Shown here in pieces: positions 1 through 6,796 of a stretch of DNA of 8,591 nt. The stretch is from Rickettsiales bacterium (lineage in GTDB: Bacteria; Pseudomonadota; Alphaproteobacteria; Rickettsiales; UBA998), in contig JAIEPI010000079.1 in NCBI GenBank assembly GCA_019749855.1, positions 1-8,591 of the forward strand, written 5' to 3'. The notes beneath the pieces are model-generated. The model searched no databases. It was not told where the DNA came from and was given only the letters and a program-made list of their open reading frames with translations. The translations under genes were made by a program, and so were the position numbers. Numbering within the stretch: the first letter of the stretch is position 1; every line of letters begins with the position of its first letter.

Positions 1-1390
1 AATGCCAGGTGCGGCGTACCGTGTGGTGGGCATCATTGCTGAGCAAGGCGCTCAAAAAGGCCGCCAGCTGCATGGCGTTACGGTCTATGGCAACCTGAAG
101 GATATTCCGCAGGTGGCGACCAAGCTGGGGCGTCGTGGCGAGCGACCGCAGAAATTGCTTCTGAGTGAGGATCATCTGGATAGCGGTTCCATAGAAATGC
201 TGCTCGATCTGAGTGATCGCCTTGGGCTGCCGCTGGCGCGCCTGCCAGGACTCACCGATTTTCGTGATGACCGTGCGACCAGCATTCCGCTGCGGCCGGT
301 GCAAATTGAAGATCTGCTGGGGCGCGCACAAAATGTGCATGATCGTCAGGGTATGCAGCAGATGATGCAAGGGCGGGCGGTGCTGGTGACGGGGGCTGGG
401 GGTTCGATTGGTGCGGAGTTGTGCCGTCAGATTGCCCGTTTTAAGCCCTCACTGCTGGTGTTGTATGATCATTCTGAATATCTGCTGTACGAAATTGACC
501 GTGAATTAGCCCAACGCGAGCCTGAATTGCTGCATCAGGCGTTACTGGGCGATGTGCGAGACGCCGCGCATTTGCAGCGTGTGTGTCAACAATTCAGGCC
601 GGCGGTCGTCGTGCATGCCGCAGCCATCAAACATGTGCCGCTGGCAGAAGATAACATCTGTGAGGCGGCATTAACGAATGTGTTTGGCACCGAGAATGCC
701 TTGCAAGCCGCACAGGCGGGTGGTGCTACGGATTTTGTCCTGATTTCCACGGATAAAGCAGTAAATCCTGCCAATGTGATGGGGGCCTGTAAACGATTGG
801 CGGAGCGGGTCTGTTTTGCCCGCTTACAGCGCGAGGCAGGTGAAATGCGCGTGACCACCGTACGCTTCGGCAATGTGCTGGGTTCCCGCGGCTCAGTGGT
901 GCCGTTGTTTCAGCAGCAATTACAAGCGGGTGGGCCGCTGACGGTGACGCATCCCGACATGGAGCGTTATTTTATGACCATTCGTGAGGCGGTGGAGCTG
1001 GTGCTATACGCGGCGGCGCTGCATGCGCAGGAGCAATCACTCGATAACCGAGTCTATGTGCTTGATATGGGAAAACCCGTACGTATTGCTGATCTGGCGC
1101 GGCAAATGATCCGACTGGCAGGCCTCAAGCCTGAGCAGGACATTGCCATCGCCTACACGGGATTGCGGCCGGGTGAAAAAATGTATGAAGAACTCTTTTA
1201 CAATGAAGAAGAATTGGCTAAAACATCGCATAGTAGCATTCGTCTGGCGACACAGCTTGATTCGATTCCCGAGGATTTTTTTGCTATGCTGGAGTCTTTA
1301 AAAAAGGCATGTGATGCTGGCGATGAAGAATCGGCGCGTGCATGTTTGCATGATCTGGTGCCACAGTTTCATGCAATCGCTGCTACCTAA
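1..1390 (+). CDS. FlaA1/CapD-type nucleotide-sugar 4,6-dehydratase, 5'-partial
   Basis: C-terminal 462 codons of a polysaccharide-biosynthesis dehydratase/epimerase of the extended SDR family. Seen: residues 1 to about 90 (counted from the ATG at 2) form the small nucleotide-binding-like domain that in this family follows four membrane helices. The catalytic Rossmann domain starts at T130-GAGGSIG-137 (NAD(P) binding), followed by the S249-TDK-252 motif, M260 where classical SDRs have Tyr, K264, and GLRPGEKMYEEL at 387-398. Known for the family: members such as FlaA1 and PglF dehydrate UDP-GlcNAc at C4/C6, use a T-D-K triad and carry this Tyr-to-Met change, so it is not damage. Full-length membrane-anchored members are about 600-650 residues, so the ATG at 2 is internal and the membrane helices lie upstream. 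Inferred role: making a dideoxy or amino sugar nucleotide for LPS O-antigen, capsule or a glycan at the inner membrane. The exact substrate cannot be read from sequence. Confidence 0.93.
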   Translation, partial: MPGAAYRVVGIIAEQGAQKGRQLHGVTVYGNLKDIPQVATKLGRRGERPQKLLLSEDHLDSGSIEMLLDLSDRLGLPLARLPGLTDFRDDRATSIPLRPVQIEDLLGRAQNVHDRQGMQQMMQGRAVLVTGAGGSIGAELCRQIARFKPSLLVLYDHSEYLLYEIDRELAQREPELLHQALLGDVRDAAHLQRVCQQFRPAVVVHAAAIKHVPLAEDNICEAALTNVFGTENALQAAQAGGATDFVLISTDKAVNPANVMGACKRLAERVCFARLQREAGEMRVTTVRFGNVLGSRGSVVPLFQQQLQAGGPLTVTHPDMERYFMTIREAVELVLYAAALHAQEQSLDNRVYVLDMGKPVRIADLARQMIRLAGLKPEQDIAIAYTGLRPGEKMYEELFYNEEELAKTSHSSIRLATQLDSIPEDFFAMLESLKKACDAGDEESARACLHDLVPQFHAIAAT

Positions 1391-1419
1391 GACCTAACCT
1401 ATCGTGAAAGACCCCCGCC

Positions 1420-2964
1420 ATGAGTAAAATTCGCACGGCATTATTGTCTGTATCCGATAAAGACGGCATCGTTGAGCTGGCCACAGCCCTTGTGGAGCAA
1501 GGGGTGTTGCTATTATCGACCGGCGGCACTGCCAAGCTATTGAGCCATGCCGGAATTGCGGTGCGGGATGTCTCCGAGCATACCGGCTTTCCTGAGATCA
1601 TGGATGGACGGGTGAAAACGCTGCATCCGCGTGTGCATGGCGGGATTCTGGCGCGCCGTAAGGAAGAAACCCATCAGCAAGCCATGCAGGAGCATGATAT
1701 TCCACCGATTGATCTGGTGGTGATCAATCTCTATCCGTTTGAAAAAACGGTGCGCTCAGGTGCCGCGCCGGATGAATGCATCGAGAACATTGATGTTGGT
1801 GGGCCGGCGATGATTCGAGCCGCTGCCAAAAATCATGAAGATGTGACGATTGTGGTGTCTCCAGAGGATTACGCATTAGTCCTCAGTGAGTTGGATAGTA
1901 ATGAGGGGGCAACCACGCTGGCATTGCGTCGTCAGTTGGCCACCAAGGCCTTTGCACGCACTGCTGAGTATGACGCGGCCATTGCCAGCTGGTTTGCCAA
2001 GCAGGAATCGCCAGGCTTGCCGCAACGTTTCTTTATGGTGGCGGATCGTGTGCAATCACTGCGTTATGGCGAGAATCCACATCAGCAAGCGGGTTTTTAT
2101 CGAATCGGCGATGCCGCCGGTACATTGGCAGGTGCGCGTCAGTTGCAGGGTAAGGAGCTGAGTTATAACAATATCAATGATACAGACGCGGCGATTCAGC
2201 TGGTGCAGGAATTTACCCAACCCGCCGTGGCCATCATTAAGCACGCCAACCCATGCGGCGTGGCAGTGGGCGATGATTTAGCGGAAGCCTACCATCGCGC
2301 TTTTGCCTGTGATCCTAAAAGCGCGTTTGGTGGCATTATCGCGCTTAATCGTCGCGTGGAAGCTCCGGTCGCGCAGGCTATTGCCGAGCAATTCGCCGAA
2401 GTGATTATCGCACCAGAGTTCAGCGACGAGGCACAAGCAATTTTTGCCGCGAAGAAGAATTTGCGTTTGTTGGAGCTGCCAAGTGTTCGCCCCGACTTTA
2501 TGCCAGTCATCAAAAGTGTGTCCGGAGGCGTGCTGGTGCAGTCACCGGATGATCTGGTGCTGGTGGAAGCCAACATGAAAACCGTCACTAAGCGCGCGCC
2601 GACGCCGCAGGAGCATGCAGACCTGTTATTGGCCTTTACCATCGCCAAGCATGTGAAATCTAATGCGATTGTGCTGGTTAAAGACGGGCGCACGCATGGT
2701 ATTGGTGCCGGGCAGATGAGCCGCGTGGATTCGGTGCATATCGCCTGCCATAAGGCCGAGGAAAATGGACTGGGTACACAAGGCGTGGTGCTGGCCTCGG
2801 ATGCTTTCTTTCCGTTTGATGACAATGTGCATGCCGCGGCGGCGGCGGGAATCACGGCGCTCATACAACCCGGGGGATCGGTGCGTGATGAAGAGGTGAT
2901 TGCGGCGGCAGATCAGTACAACATGGCAATGTTGTTTACCGGCATGCGCCATTTCAGGCATTAA
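1420..2964 (+). CDS. purH: Bifunctional AICAR formyltransferase / IMP cyclohydrolase
   Basis: Catalyses the last two steps of de novo purine synthesis in the cytoplasm: AICAR plus 10-formyl-THF gives FAICAR, then cyclisation gives IMP. Seen: the N-terminal MGS-like cyclohydrolase domain with STGGTAKLL (33-41) and MDGRVKTLHPRVHGGIL from residue 61, where K66 is the conserved cyclohydrolase lysine. The formyltransferase part follows, with GENPHQ (217-222), LSYNNINDTDAA, and the catalytic K274-H275 pair in IIKHANPCGV. It ends in the usual GMRHFRH. At 514 residues it is slightly shorter than the E. coli protein (529), with no missing motif. The ATG at 1420 fits the family's MSKIRTALLSVSDK-like start. 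Its Shine-Dalgarno is weak (GAAAG at 1406-1410). It lies 29 bases after the dehydratase gene, so read-through is possible, although the pathways are unrelated. Confidence 0.98.
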   Translation: MSKIRTALLSVSDKDGIVELATALVEQGVLLLSTGGTAKLLSHAGIAVRDVSEHTGFPEIMDGRVKTLHPRVHGGILARRKEETHQQAMQEHDIPPIDLVVINLYPFEKTVRSGAAPDECIENIDVGGPAMIRAAAKNHEDVTIVVSPEDYALVLSELDSNEGATTLALRRQLATKAFARTAEYDAAIASWFAKQESPGLPQRFFMVADRVQSLRYGENPHQQAGFYRIGDAAGTLAGARQLQGKELSYNNINDTDAAIQLVQEFTQPAVAIIKHANPCGVAVGDDLAEAYHRAFACDPKSAFGGIIALNRRVEAPVAQAIAEQFAEVIIAPEFSDEAQAIFAAKKNLRLLELPSVRPDFMPVIKSVSGGVLVQSPDDLVLVEANMKTVTKRAPTPQEHADLLLAFTIAKHVKSNAIVLVKDGRTHGIGAGQMSRVDSVHIACHKAEENGLGTQGVVLASDAFFPFDDNVHAAAAAGITALIQPGGSVRDEEVIAAADQYNMAMLFTGMRHFRH

Positions 2965-2981
2965 GCCCTCACATATCGCGC

Positions 2982-3010
2982 TTGATCGCTCGGTGCAAAA
3001 CCCGTATAAG
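2982..3010 (+). promoter_or_regulatory. Candidate sigma-70-type promoter of ilvC
   Basis: In the 80-base gap between purH and ilvC, TTGATC (2982-2987, 4 of 6 matches to TTGACA) is followed after exactly 17 bases by TATAAG (3005-3010, 5 of 6 matches to TATAAT). This would give a leader of roughly 25-30 bases before the ATG at 3045. I saw no attenuator-like leader peptide in the gap. The call rests on consensus matching only. Confidence 0.45.
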
Positions 3011-3044
3011 GCACTTCTTTTCATAAGCCTCAACGGAGTTAGCC

Positions 3045-4064
3045 ATGCGCGTGTATTATGATCGGGATGCCGATGTCAACCTCATCAAATCCAAGAAAGT
3101 CGTCATCGTTGGTTACGGCTCGCAGGGACACGCCCATGCGGCCAACCTGAAAGATTCCGGCGCGAAAGATGTGCGCGTGGCGCTGAAGAAAGGCTCATCC
3201 TCAGCCGAAAAAGCTAAAAGCGCAGGTTTTGAGGTGATGGAGCCAGCTGAGGCGGCTCAGTGGGCCGATGTGGTGATGGTACTGATTCCTGATGAATTGC
3301 AAGCCGATCTGTACGCGAATGATCTGCACGCCAACATGAAAAAAGGCGCGGCACTAGCATTTGCTCATGGTTTGAACGTGCATTTTGGCTTGATTGAGCC
3401 ACGTGCCGACCTCGATGTGTACATGATCGCTCCCAAAGGCCCGGGTCACACGGTGCGTGGTGAATACCAAAAAGGTGGCGGTGTGCCTTGCCTGATCGCC
3501 ATCCATCAGGATGCGACGGGTAATGCCAAAGAAATCGCCCTTTCCTATGCTTCCGCTGTCGGCGGCGGGCGTTCTGGTATCATCGAGACGACCTTCAAGG
3601 AAGAATGCGAAACCGACTTGTTTGGTGAGCAGGCGGTCCTGTGTGGCGGTATATCACACTTGATTATGGCCGGATTTGAGACGCTGGTGGAAGCGGGTTA
3701 TGCGCCGGAAATGGCCTATTTTGAGTGCCTGCATGAAACCAAACTGATTGTGGACCTCATCTATGAGGGCGGTCTGGCGAATATGCGTTACTCCATCTCC
3801 AACACGGCGGAATACGGCGATTATAAGACCGGCCCGCGCATGGTAACGGAAGAAACCAAGAAAGAAATGAAGCGGGTGCTGGAGGATATTCAGTCGGGTC
3901 GTTTCACCCGTGACTGGATGCTGGAGAATAAAGCCGGTGCGCCGCATTTCAAGGCGACACGGCGCAATCAGGCAGCCCATCCCATTGAACAGGTGGGGGC
4001 AAAACTCCGCGCCATGATGCCATGGATTGGTAAAAACAAGTTGGTGGATAAGGCGAAAAACTAG
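3045..4064 (+). CDS. ilvC: Ketol-acid reductoisomerase, class I (NADP+)
   Basis: Second common enzyme of valine, leucine and isoleucine synthesis: Mg-dependent alkyl migration of acetolactate or acetohydroxybutyrate followed by NADPH reduction, in the cytoplasm. Seen: the N-terminal Rossmann domain with G23-Y-G25-S-Q-G28, then ALKKGSSS (46-53), the loop that binds the NADPH phosphate. H108 follows in AFAHGLNVHF, and APKGPGHTVRGEY sits at 129-141. The metal ligands are D191 and E195 (ETDLFGEQ) and E227 and E231 (FECLHET), with S252 in the substrate site. At 339 residues it is the usual short class I length with a single C-terminal knot domain. The start is supported by GGAG at 3035-3038, six bases before the ATG. 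No other ilv gene is next to it. It converges on the prepilin gene with only 13 bases between the stops. Confidence 0.98.
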   Translation: MRVYYDRDADVNLIKSKKVVIVGYGSQGHAHAANLKDSGAKDVRVALKKGSSSAEKAKSAGFEVMEPAEAAQWADVVMVLIPDELQADLYANDLHANMKKGAALAFAHGLNVHFGLIEPRADLDVYMIAPKGPGHTVRGEYQKGGGVPCLIAIHQDATGNAKEIALSYASAVGGGRSGIIETTFKEECETDLFGEQAVLCGGISHLIMAGFETLVEAGYAPEMAYFECLHETKLIVDLIYEGGLANMRYSISNTAEYGDYKTGPRMVTEETKKEMKRVLEDIQSGRFTRDWMLENKAGAPHFKATRRNQAAHPIEQVGAKLRAMMPWIGKNKLVDKAKN

Positions 4065-4077
4065 GATCATTTATCGC

Positions 4078-4878
4078 TTAGTTACTTGTTCCCGGATCAC
4101 CACCAAGACTGGCAATTAAGCTGCACGCCACAGTGGTTTTGGTAAGGTCGTAGATGGCTGCGGTCTGACTGGTGGTTGCTGTTACACCAACCACACAATC
4201 CGTTTGCTTGAGTGAGCGAAAAATGCCTGAACCTGGCTTCCCATTATCCATTTTTACATCAATGCTGTAAGCATCAGGCGCACTGAATGCAGGGAATGTA
4301 TTGTAACCAGCAGGGTTATCACTCCCAATTAATACTGACACAGAAGACCCTCCGCCAGCCCACAGAACGGGATCATTCGTTAGGTTGTTACCCCAGGAAA
4401 CAACATTGTAACCGACGCCGGAAATTCGAGACTCAGGAACGTTAATGCCTGGTCTAACATAGGCGACTGTAGCAGAGCCTGAAGCGCCCGTTAAATTTCC
4501 TTCAAACATTCCTGCGTTGATCAAATGATGCCACACTAAAAATATCTCCGGTTGAACAGCACTAATCTCACCATAAAGTAGCAAACCATTGCCAGTTCCA
4601 TTGCAGGTGGCAGCAGTTGTAAGAGGTGCAGCAAGTGTTGGGGGGCAGGTGGCGGCAGTGCCCCAGTAGCTGGTGGCGTTCTTCATGTCGCCCGGAACCG
4701 CATTATATTTGCCACGGAAGGCATTGAATGAGGTAAGAATTTTACTGTAATCTGTCATGACGCTGCGCAATTCTGCGCCACGCACTAGACTTTGACCCAC
4801 CATCACACCGCTGGCCAGCAGGCCAATAATGACGAGGACAATAGAAAGTTCAAGTAAGCTGAAGCCTTGGGTTTTCAT
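4078..4878 (-). CDS. Type IV prepilin / type II secretion pseudopilin-like protein
   Basis: Predicted secreted pilin-like subunit, 266 residues. Seen: the short leader MKTQG followed by FSLLELSIVLVIIGLLASGVM, a textbook prepilin peptidase site. Cleavage is expected between G5 and F6, with the conserved Glu (residue 10) at mature position 5, then one hydrophobic helix. The region FNAFRGKYNAVPGDMKNATSYWG (51-73) and WHHLINAGMFEG (116-127) match a common class of prepilin-domain proteins. Cys pairs at 78/92 and 228/252 could form two disulfide loops, the second a C-terminal loop as in pilins. I chose the ATG at 4878 because AAAGAG (4890-4885) sits six bases upstream; a TTG two codons earlier (4884) is less likely. 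No prepilin peptidase, ATPase or secretin gene is nearby, so the assembly machinery must be elsewhere. Major pilin, minor pilin or pseudopilin cannot be decided. Confidence 0.88.
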   Translation of the reverse strand: MKTQGFSLLELSIVLVIIGLLASGVMVGQSLVRGAELRSVMTDYSKILTSFNAFRGKYNAVPGDMKNATSYWGTAATCPPTLAAPLTTAATCNGTGNGLLLYGEISAVQPEIFLVWHHLINAGMFEGNLTGASGSATVAYVRPGINVPESRISGVGYNVVSWGNNLTNDPVLWAGGGSSVSVLIGSDNPAGYNTFPAFSAPDAYSIDVKMDNGKPGSGIFRSLKQTDCVVGVTATTSQTAAIYDLTKTTVACSLIASLGGDPGTSN

Positions 4879-4973
4879 AAACAACTCTTTTTATACTCCA
4901 ATATTTAGTTTAACGCTGAAGTGTTAAGTCTTAATTAATTCCGACCAGCATTCTTTTTGACTGAGAGACCCTC
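4879..4973. promoter_or_regulatory. Divergent AT-rich control region with 18-bp palindrome (prepilin / trmL)
   Basis: This 95-base spacer separates the divergent prepilin and trmL genes. It contains TTAACGCTGAAGTGTTAA at 4910-4927, an imperfect palindrome in which seven of nine base pairs are symmetric (arms TTAAC/GTTAA), as expected for a dimeric repressor or activator site. On the minus strand the same bases read TTAACA (4927-4922), five of six matches to a -35 box, but no good -10 lies at the right distance. The trmL Shine-Dalgarno GAGAG is at 4963-4967. No confident promoter could be assigned on either strand. Confidence 0.35.
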
Positions 4974-5450
4974 ATGCAGCTTGTGATGTACCAACCGGAT
5001 ATCCCTCATAATTTAGGTTCTTTTATTCGTCTGGGTGTGTGTTTCTCGGTGAGTATTCACGTGGTCGAGCCATGTGGCTTTCCGTTTGATGATAAGCGCA
5101 TTAAATCACGCGCACTGGATTATGGTGAGCACGTGGATTTGATACGCCATGCCTCATGGGATGCGTTTCAGGCGTATCGTTTAACGCGGGGTGGGCGCCT
5201 GATATTAGCATCGACTCGCGGGGCAACTTCGCTGTATGAGCATGTTTTCCAGCCTGACGATTGGCTGATATTCGGCAGTGAAAGTTCAGGAGTTCATGAG
5301 CTTGTTCACCAGTGTAGTGATGCACGTGTTATTATACCAATAGCTTTTAATGGACGCTCGTTAAATGTAGCCATTGCCGCTGCCATTGTGCTGAGCGAGG
5401 GGTTGCGCCAATGTAGTTTAACCCCAGCCATAAGCAGAATGATTGATTGA
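4974..5450 (+). CDS. trmL: tRNA (cytidine/uridine-34 2'-O)-methyltransferase, SPOUT family
   Basis: Methylates the 2'-OH of the wobble nucleotide (position 34) in tRNA-Leu isoacceptors using S-adenosylmethionine; cytoplasmic, usually a dimer. Seen: the N-terminal strand and helix MQLVMYQPDIPHNLGSFIRL, then VVEPCGFPFDDKRIKSRALDY (30-50). The trefoil-knot SAM site follows, with G101-SESSGV-107 and IPIAFNGRSLNVA ending in the RSLN signature (128-131). At 158 residues it is the single-domain TrmL/YibK size. Small departures: the usual N-T-G near residue 13 reads N-L-G, and the base at mature IPMxPxxRSLN reads IPIAFNGRSLN; neither removes the core signature. The start is supported by GAGAG (4963-4967) six bases before the ATG. 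hemF follows 49 bases downstream on the same strand, so the two may be co-transcribed. Confidence 0.95.
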   Translation: MQLVMYQPDIPHNLGSFIRLGVCFSVSIHVVEPCGFPFDDKRIKSRALDYGEHVDLIRHASWDAFQAYRLTRGGRLILASTRGATSLYEHVFQPDDWLIFGSESSGVHELVHQCSDARVIIPIAFNGRSLNVAIAAAIVLSEGLRQCSLTPAISRMID

Positions 5451-5499
5451 GTGGTGGATCTGTTGTAGTAGCCAATTCCCCCATACTGATGATGAATCC

Positions 5500-6456
5500 A
5501 TGAGTGAACTTACCCGACGTCAGCAAGCCGCCTCTTTTTGGTTCCGCAATCTACGCGATGATATTTGCGATACGTTTGAAGCGCTGGAGCGCGAGGCGAC
5601 CCATTATGAGGGAGCGTGCGGTCAGTTTGAGCGGACCTACTGGGACCGCCCTGAAGGCGGTGGCGGCGAAATGTCCCTGATGCGTGGTCGCTTATTTGAA
5701 AAAGTGGGGGTGAATATCTCCACCGTTAGTGGTGAATTCTCCGAATCGATGCGCCGTGAGATTCCGGGTGCTGCAAAGAATCCACAGTTTTGGGCCAGCG
5801 GGATTTCCATTGTGACGCACATGGCGAACCCGCATATTCCTGCGGTTCACATGAATACGCGGCTTTTAGTCATTGGCAGCGGTGGATTAGACGCCAGCGG
5901 AATGCGCCTAAACCCCGTACCGGTACGCCCGCCAGCGGGCGACATACCCCAGCGCCCATCTCTGCATGCGGAAGCCACAGATTCAGCAGGCAGGCAATGG
6001 TTTGGTGGCGGCACTGACCTGACGCCGATGATCGAAGATCCTGAAATGGCCGAGCTGTTTCATGCCGCACTCAAGGAGTGCTGTGAGCGGCATGATAGCG
6101 GCTATTATCCAAGCTATACAGCATGGTGTGACCAGTATTTTTTCCTCAAACACCGCAACGAGCCACGTGGCATTGGCGGTATTTTTTACGATTATCTTGA
6201 TACCGGCGATTGGGAGAAAGATTTTGCGTTTACACAGGATGTCGGACGCACGTTTCGTCGTATTTACCCCGAGATCGTCCGTGCACGTATGGCACGCAGC
6301 TGGACGACGCAAGAGCGGGAACATCAACTTATTCGTCGTGGCCGGTATGTAGAATTTAACCTGCTCTATGATCGCGGCACACGCTTTGGATTGATGACCG
6401 GAGGCAATACTGAGGCCATTTTAATGTCGCTGCCACCCGAGGTGCGTTGGCCGTAA
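5500..6456 (+). CDS. hemF: Oxygen-dependent coproporphyrinogen III oxidase, with extra loop
   Basis: Oxidatively decarboxylates two propionates of coproporphyrinogen III to vinyl groups with O2, giving protoporphyrinogen IX in haem synthesis; a soluble dimer. Seen, in order: GGGEMSLMRGRLFEKVGVN; H117-MNTR in NPHIPAVHMNTR; W167-FGGGTDLTP; CDQYFFLKHRNEPRGIGGIFYDYL; and RRGRYVEFNLLYDRGTRFGLMTGGNTEAILMSLPP with D291-R292. All core motifs are present. At 318 residues it is longer than E. coli HemF (299), because about 45 residues separate HMNTR from WFGGG, against roughly 8-13 in the relatives I recall. I chose the ATG at 5500 since MSELTRRQQAASFWFRNLRDDIC fits the family's N-terminus. An in-frame ATG at 5443 would add 19 atypical residues and overlap trmL. 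The Shine-Dalgarno before 5500 is weak. The requirement for O2 points to aerobic or microaerobic growth. Confidence 0.96.
   Translation: MSELTRRQQAASFWFRNLRDDICDTFEALEREATHYEGACGQFERTYWDRPEGGGGEMSLMRGRLFEKVGVNISTVSGEFSESMRREIPGAAKNPQFWASGISIVTHMANPHIPAVHMNTRLLVIGSGGLDASGMRLNPVPVRPPAGDIPQRPSLHAEATDSAGRQWFGGGTDLTPMIEDPEMAELFHAALKECCERHDSGYYPSYTAWCDQYFFLKHRNEPRGIGGIFYDYLDTGDWEKDFAFTQDVGRTFRRIYPEIVRARMARSWTTQEREHQLIRRGRYVEFNLLYDRGTRFGLMTGGNTEAILMSLPPEVRWP
5869..5997 (+). other. In-frame extra segment in hemF carrying two palindromes
   Basis: Residues 124-166 of HemF lie between two conserved blocks that are normally separated by a short strand or loop. About 30 residues look additional. They are rich in Gly, Pro and Arg (GSGGLDASGMRLNPVPVRPP and onwards). 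The DNA holds the perfect 12-bp palindrome CGTACCGGTACG (5916-5927). Overlapping it by two bases is the inverted repeat CGCCCGC-CA-GCGGGCG (5926-5941, 7-bp arms). The reading frame is kept throughout. Whether this is an inserted palindromic element or an expanded surface loop cannot be told from one sequence. Confidence 0.5.
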
Positions 6457-6481
6457 CTTTAACCATGTTGCATGCTTAAAG
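6457..6481. terminator. Hairpin between convergent hemF and small membrane gene
   Basis: CTTTAA (6457-6462) and TTAAAG (6476-6481) are perfect inverted arms. Inside them CATG (6464-6467) pairs with CATG (6471-6474) around a three-base loop, with one C-C mismatch. The stem therefore has ten pairs, begins right after the hemF stop, and contains the TAA stop of the opposing gene. There is no T-run on either side and the stem is AT-rich, so it may be a weak bidirectional terminator or an mRNA 3'-end stabiliser rather than a classical intrinsic terminator. Confidence 0.35.
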
Positions 6482-6796
6482 GACAAAAACACGCCGCACA
6501 TAGCGCAAAAACATGACAAAAAAAGCTATACCTAGCACGACACCCAGCAGTAATGGCCCAAATGCGGGCAGGATAAAGTCAAAAAACCCCACCTGCGCAC
6601 TGTGCGTCTGCCAGAATTGAAACAATGCCTCATAGGTCGCCAGTTGATAGTCAGGATGAATCGCACTATCGCTGACATCTTCTCCGTACAGTGCCATCAG
6701 ACCGCCGTAAGCGCCGGCATAAAGCGGAGCAATCAGCAGTATCATCATTCCTAGCGGCAATAGGATTGCAATTGCCATCATTTTCCACGGACTCAT
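6476..6796 (-). CDS. Small two-helix membrane protein of unknown function, lipid A operon
   Basis: I do not recognise this 106-residue protein. Seen: a hydrophobic helix at about 6-36 (MMAIAILLPLGMMILLIAPL...), a polar, mildly acidic middle of about 37-73 (GEDVSDSAIHPDYQLATYEALFQFWQTHS), and a second helix at about 74-100 (FFDFILPAFGPLLLGVVLGIAFFVMF). It ends in the basic tail RYVRRVFVL. Lysine near the N-terminus and arginines at the C-terminus suggest both ends are cytoplasmic and the middle loop periplasmic. Its ATG overlaps the stop of the upstream acyltransferase as ATGA (6796-6793), and AGGA (6807-6804) lies seven bases before the ATG, so translation is real and probably coupled. Context suggests a role in the envelope or lipid A, but this is guilt by association only. 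Confidence 0.75.
   Translation of the reverse strand: MSPWKMMAIAILLPLGMMILLIAPLYAGAYGGLMALYGEDVSDSAIHPDYQLATYEALFQFWQTHSAQVGFFDFILPAFGPLLLGVVLGIAFFVMFLRYVRRVFVL

Noticed and set aside
779..781. Met260 in place of the catalytic SDR Tyr in the dehydratase
   Set aside because: Known and normal for FlaA1/PglF-type dehydratases, which use the T-D-K triad; not a loss of function.
2289..2864. 191-codon open frame on the minus strand inside purH
   Set aside because: It lies fully opposite the strongly conserved PurH coding sequence, has low-complexity Ala/Ser/Thr-rich composition and no recognisable motif; best explained as an antisense shadow.
3654..4070. 138-codon minus-strand open frame opposite the end of ilvC
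   Set aside because: It is antisense to conserved KARI residues, including the metal-binding region, with no recognisable domain.
4059..4083. Inverted repeat AACTAGG / CTTAGTT spanning the stops of ilvC and the prepilin gene
   Set aside because: It has seven pairs including a G-U, an 11-base loop and no T-run; too weak to call a terminator.
5443..5499. Longer hemF start at 5443, overlapping the end of trmL
   Set aside because: The added residues (MIEWWICCSSQFPHTDDES) do not resemble HemF N-termini; the ATG at 5500 gives the normal start.
5794..5938. Three copies of GCCAGCGG in hemF (5794, 5893, 5931)
   Set aside because: The same octamer or its complement also occurs elsewhere in the window (for example near 230, 640 and 4810), so it looks like common codon usage rather than a repeat element.
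5983..6327. 114-codon minus-strand open frame opposite hemF
   Set aside because: It is antisense to the conserved HemF core, with no recognisable domain and no operon context.
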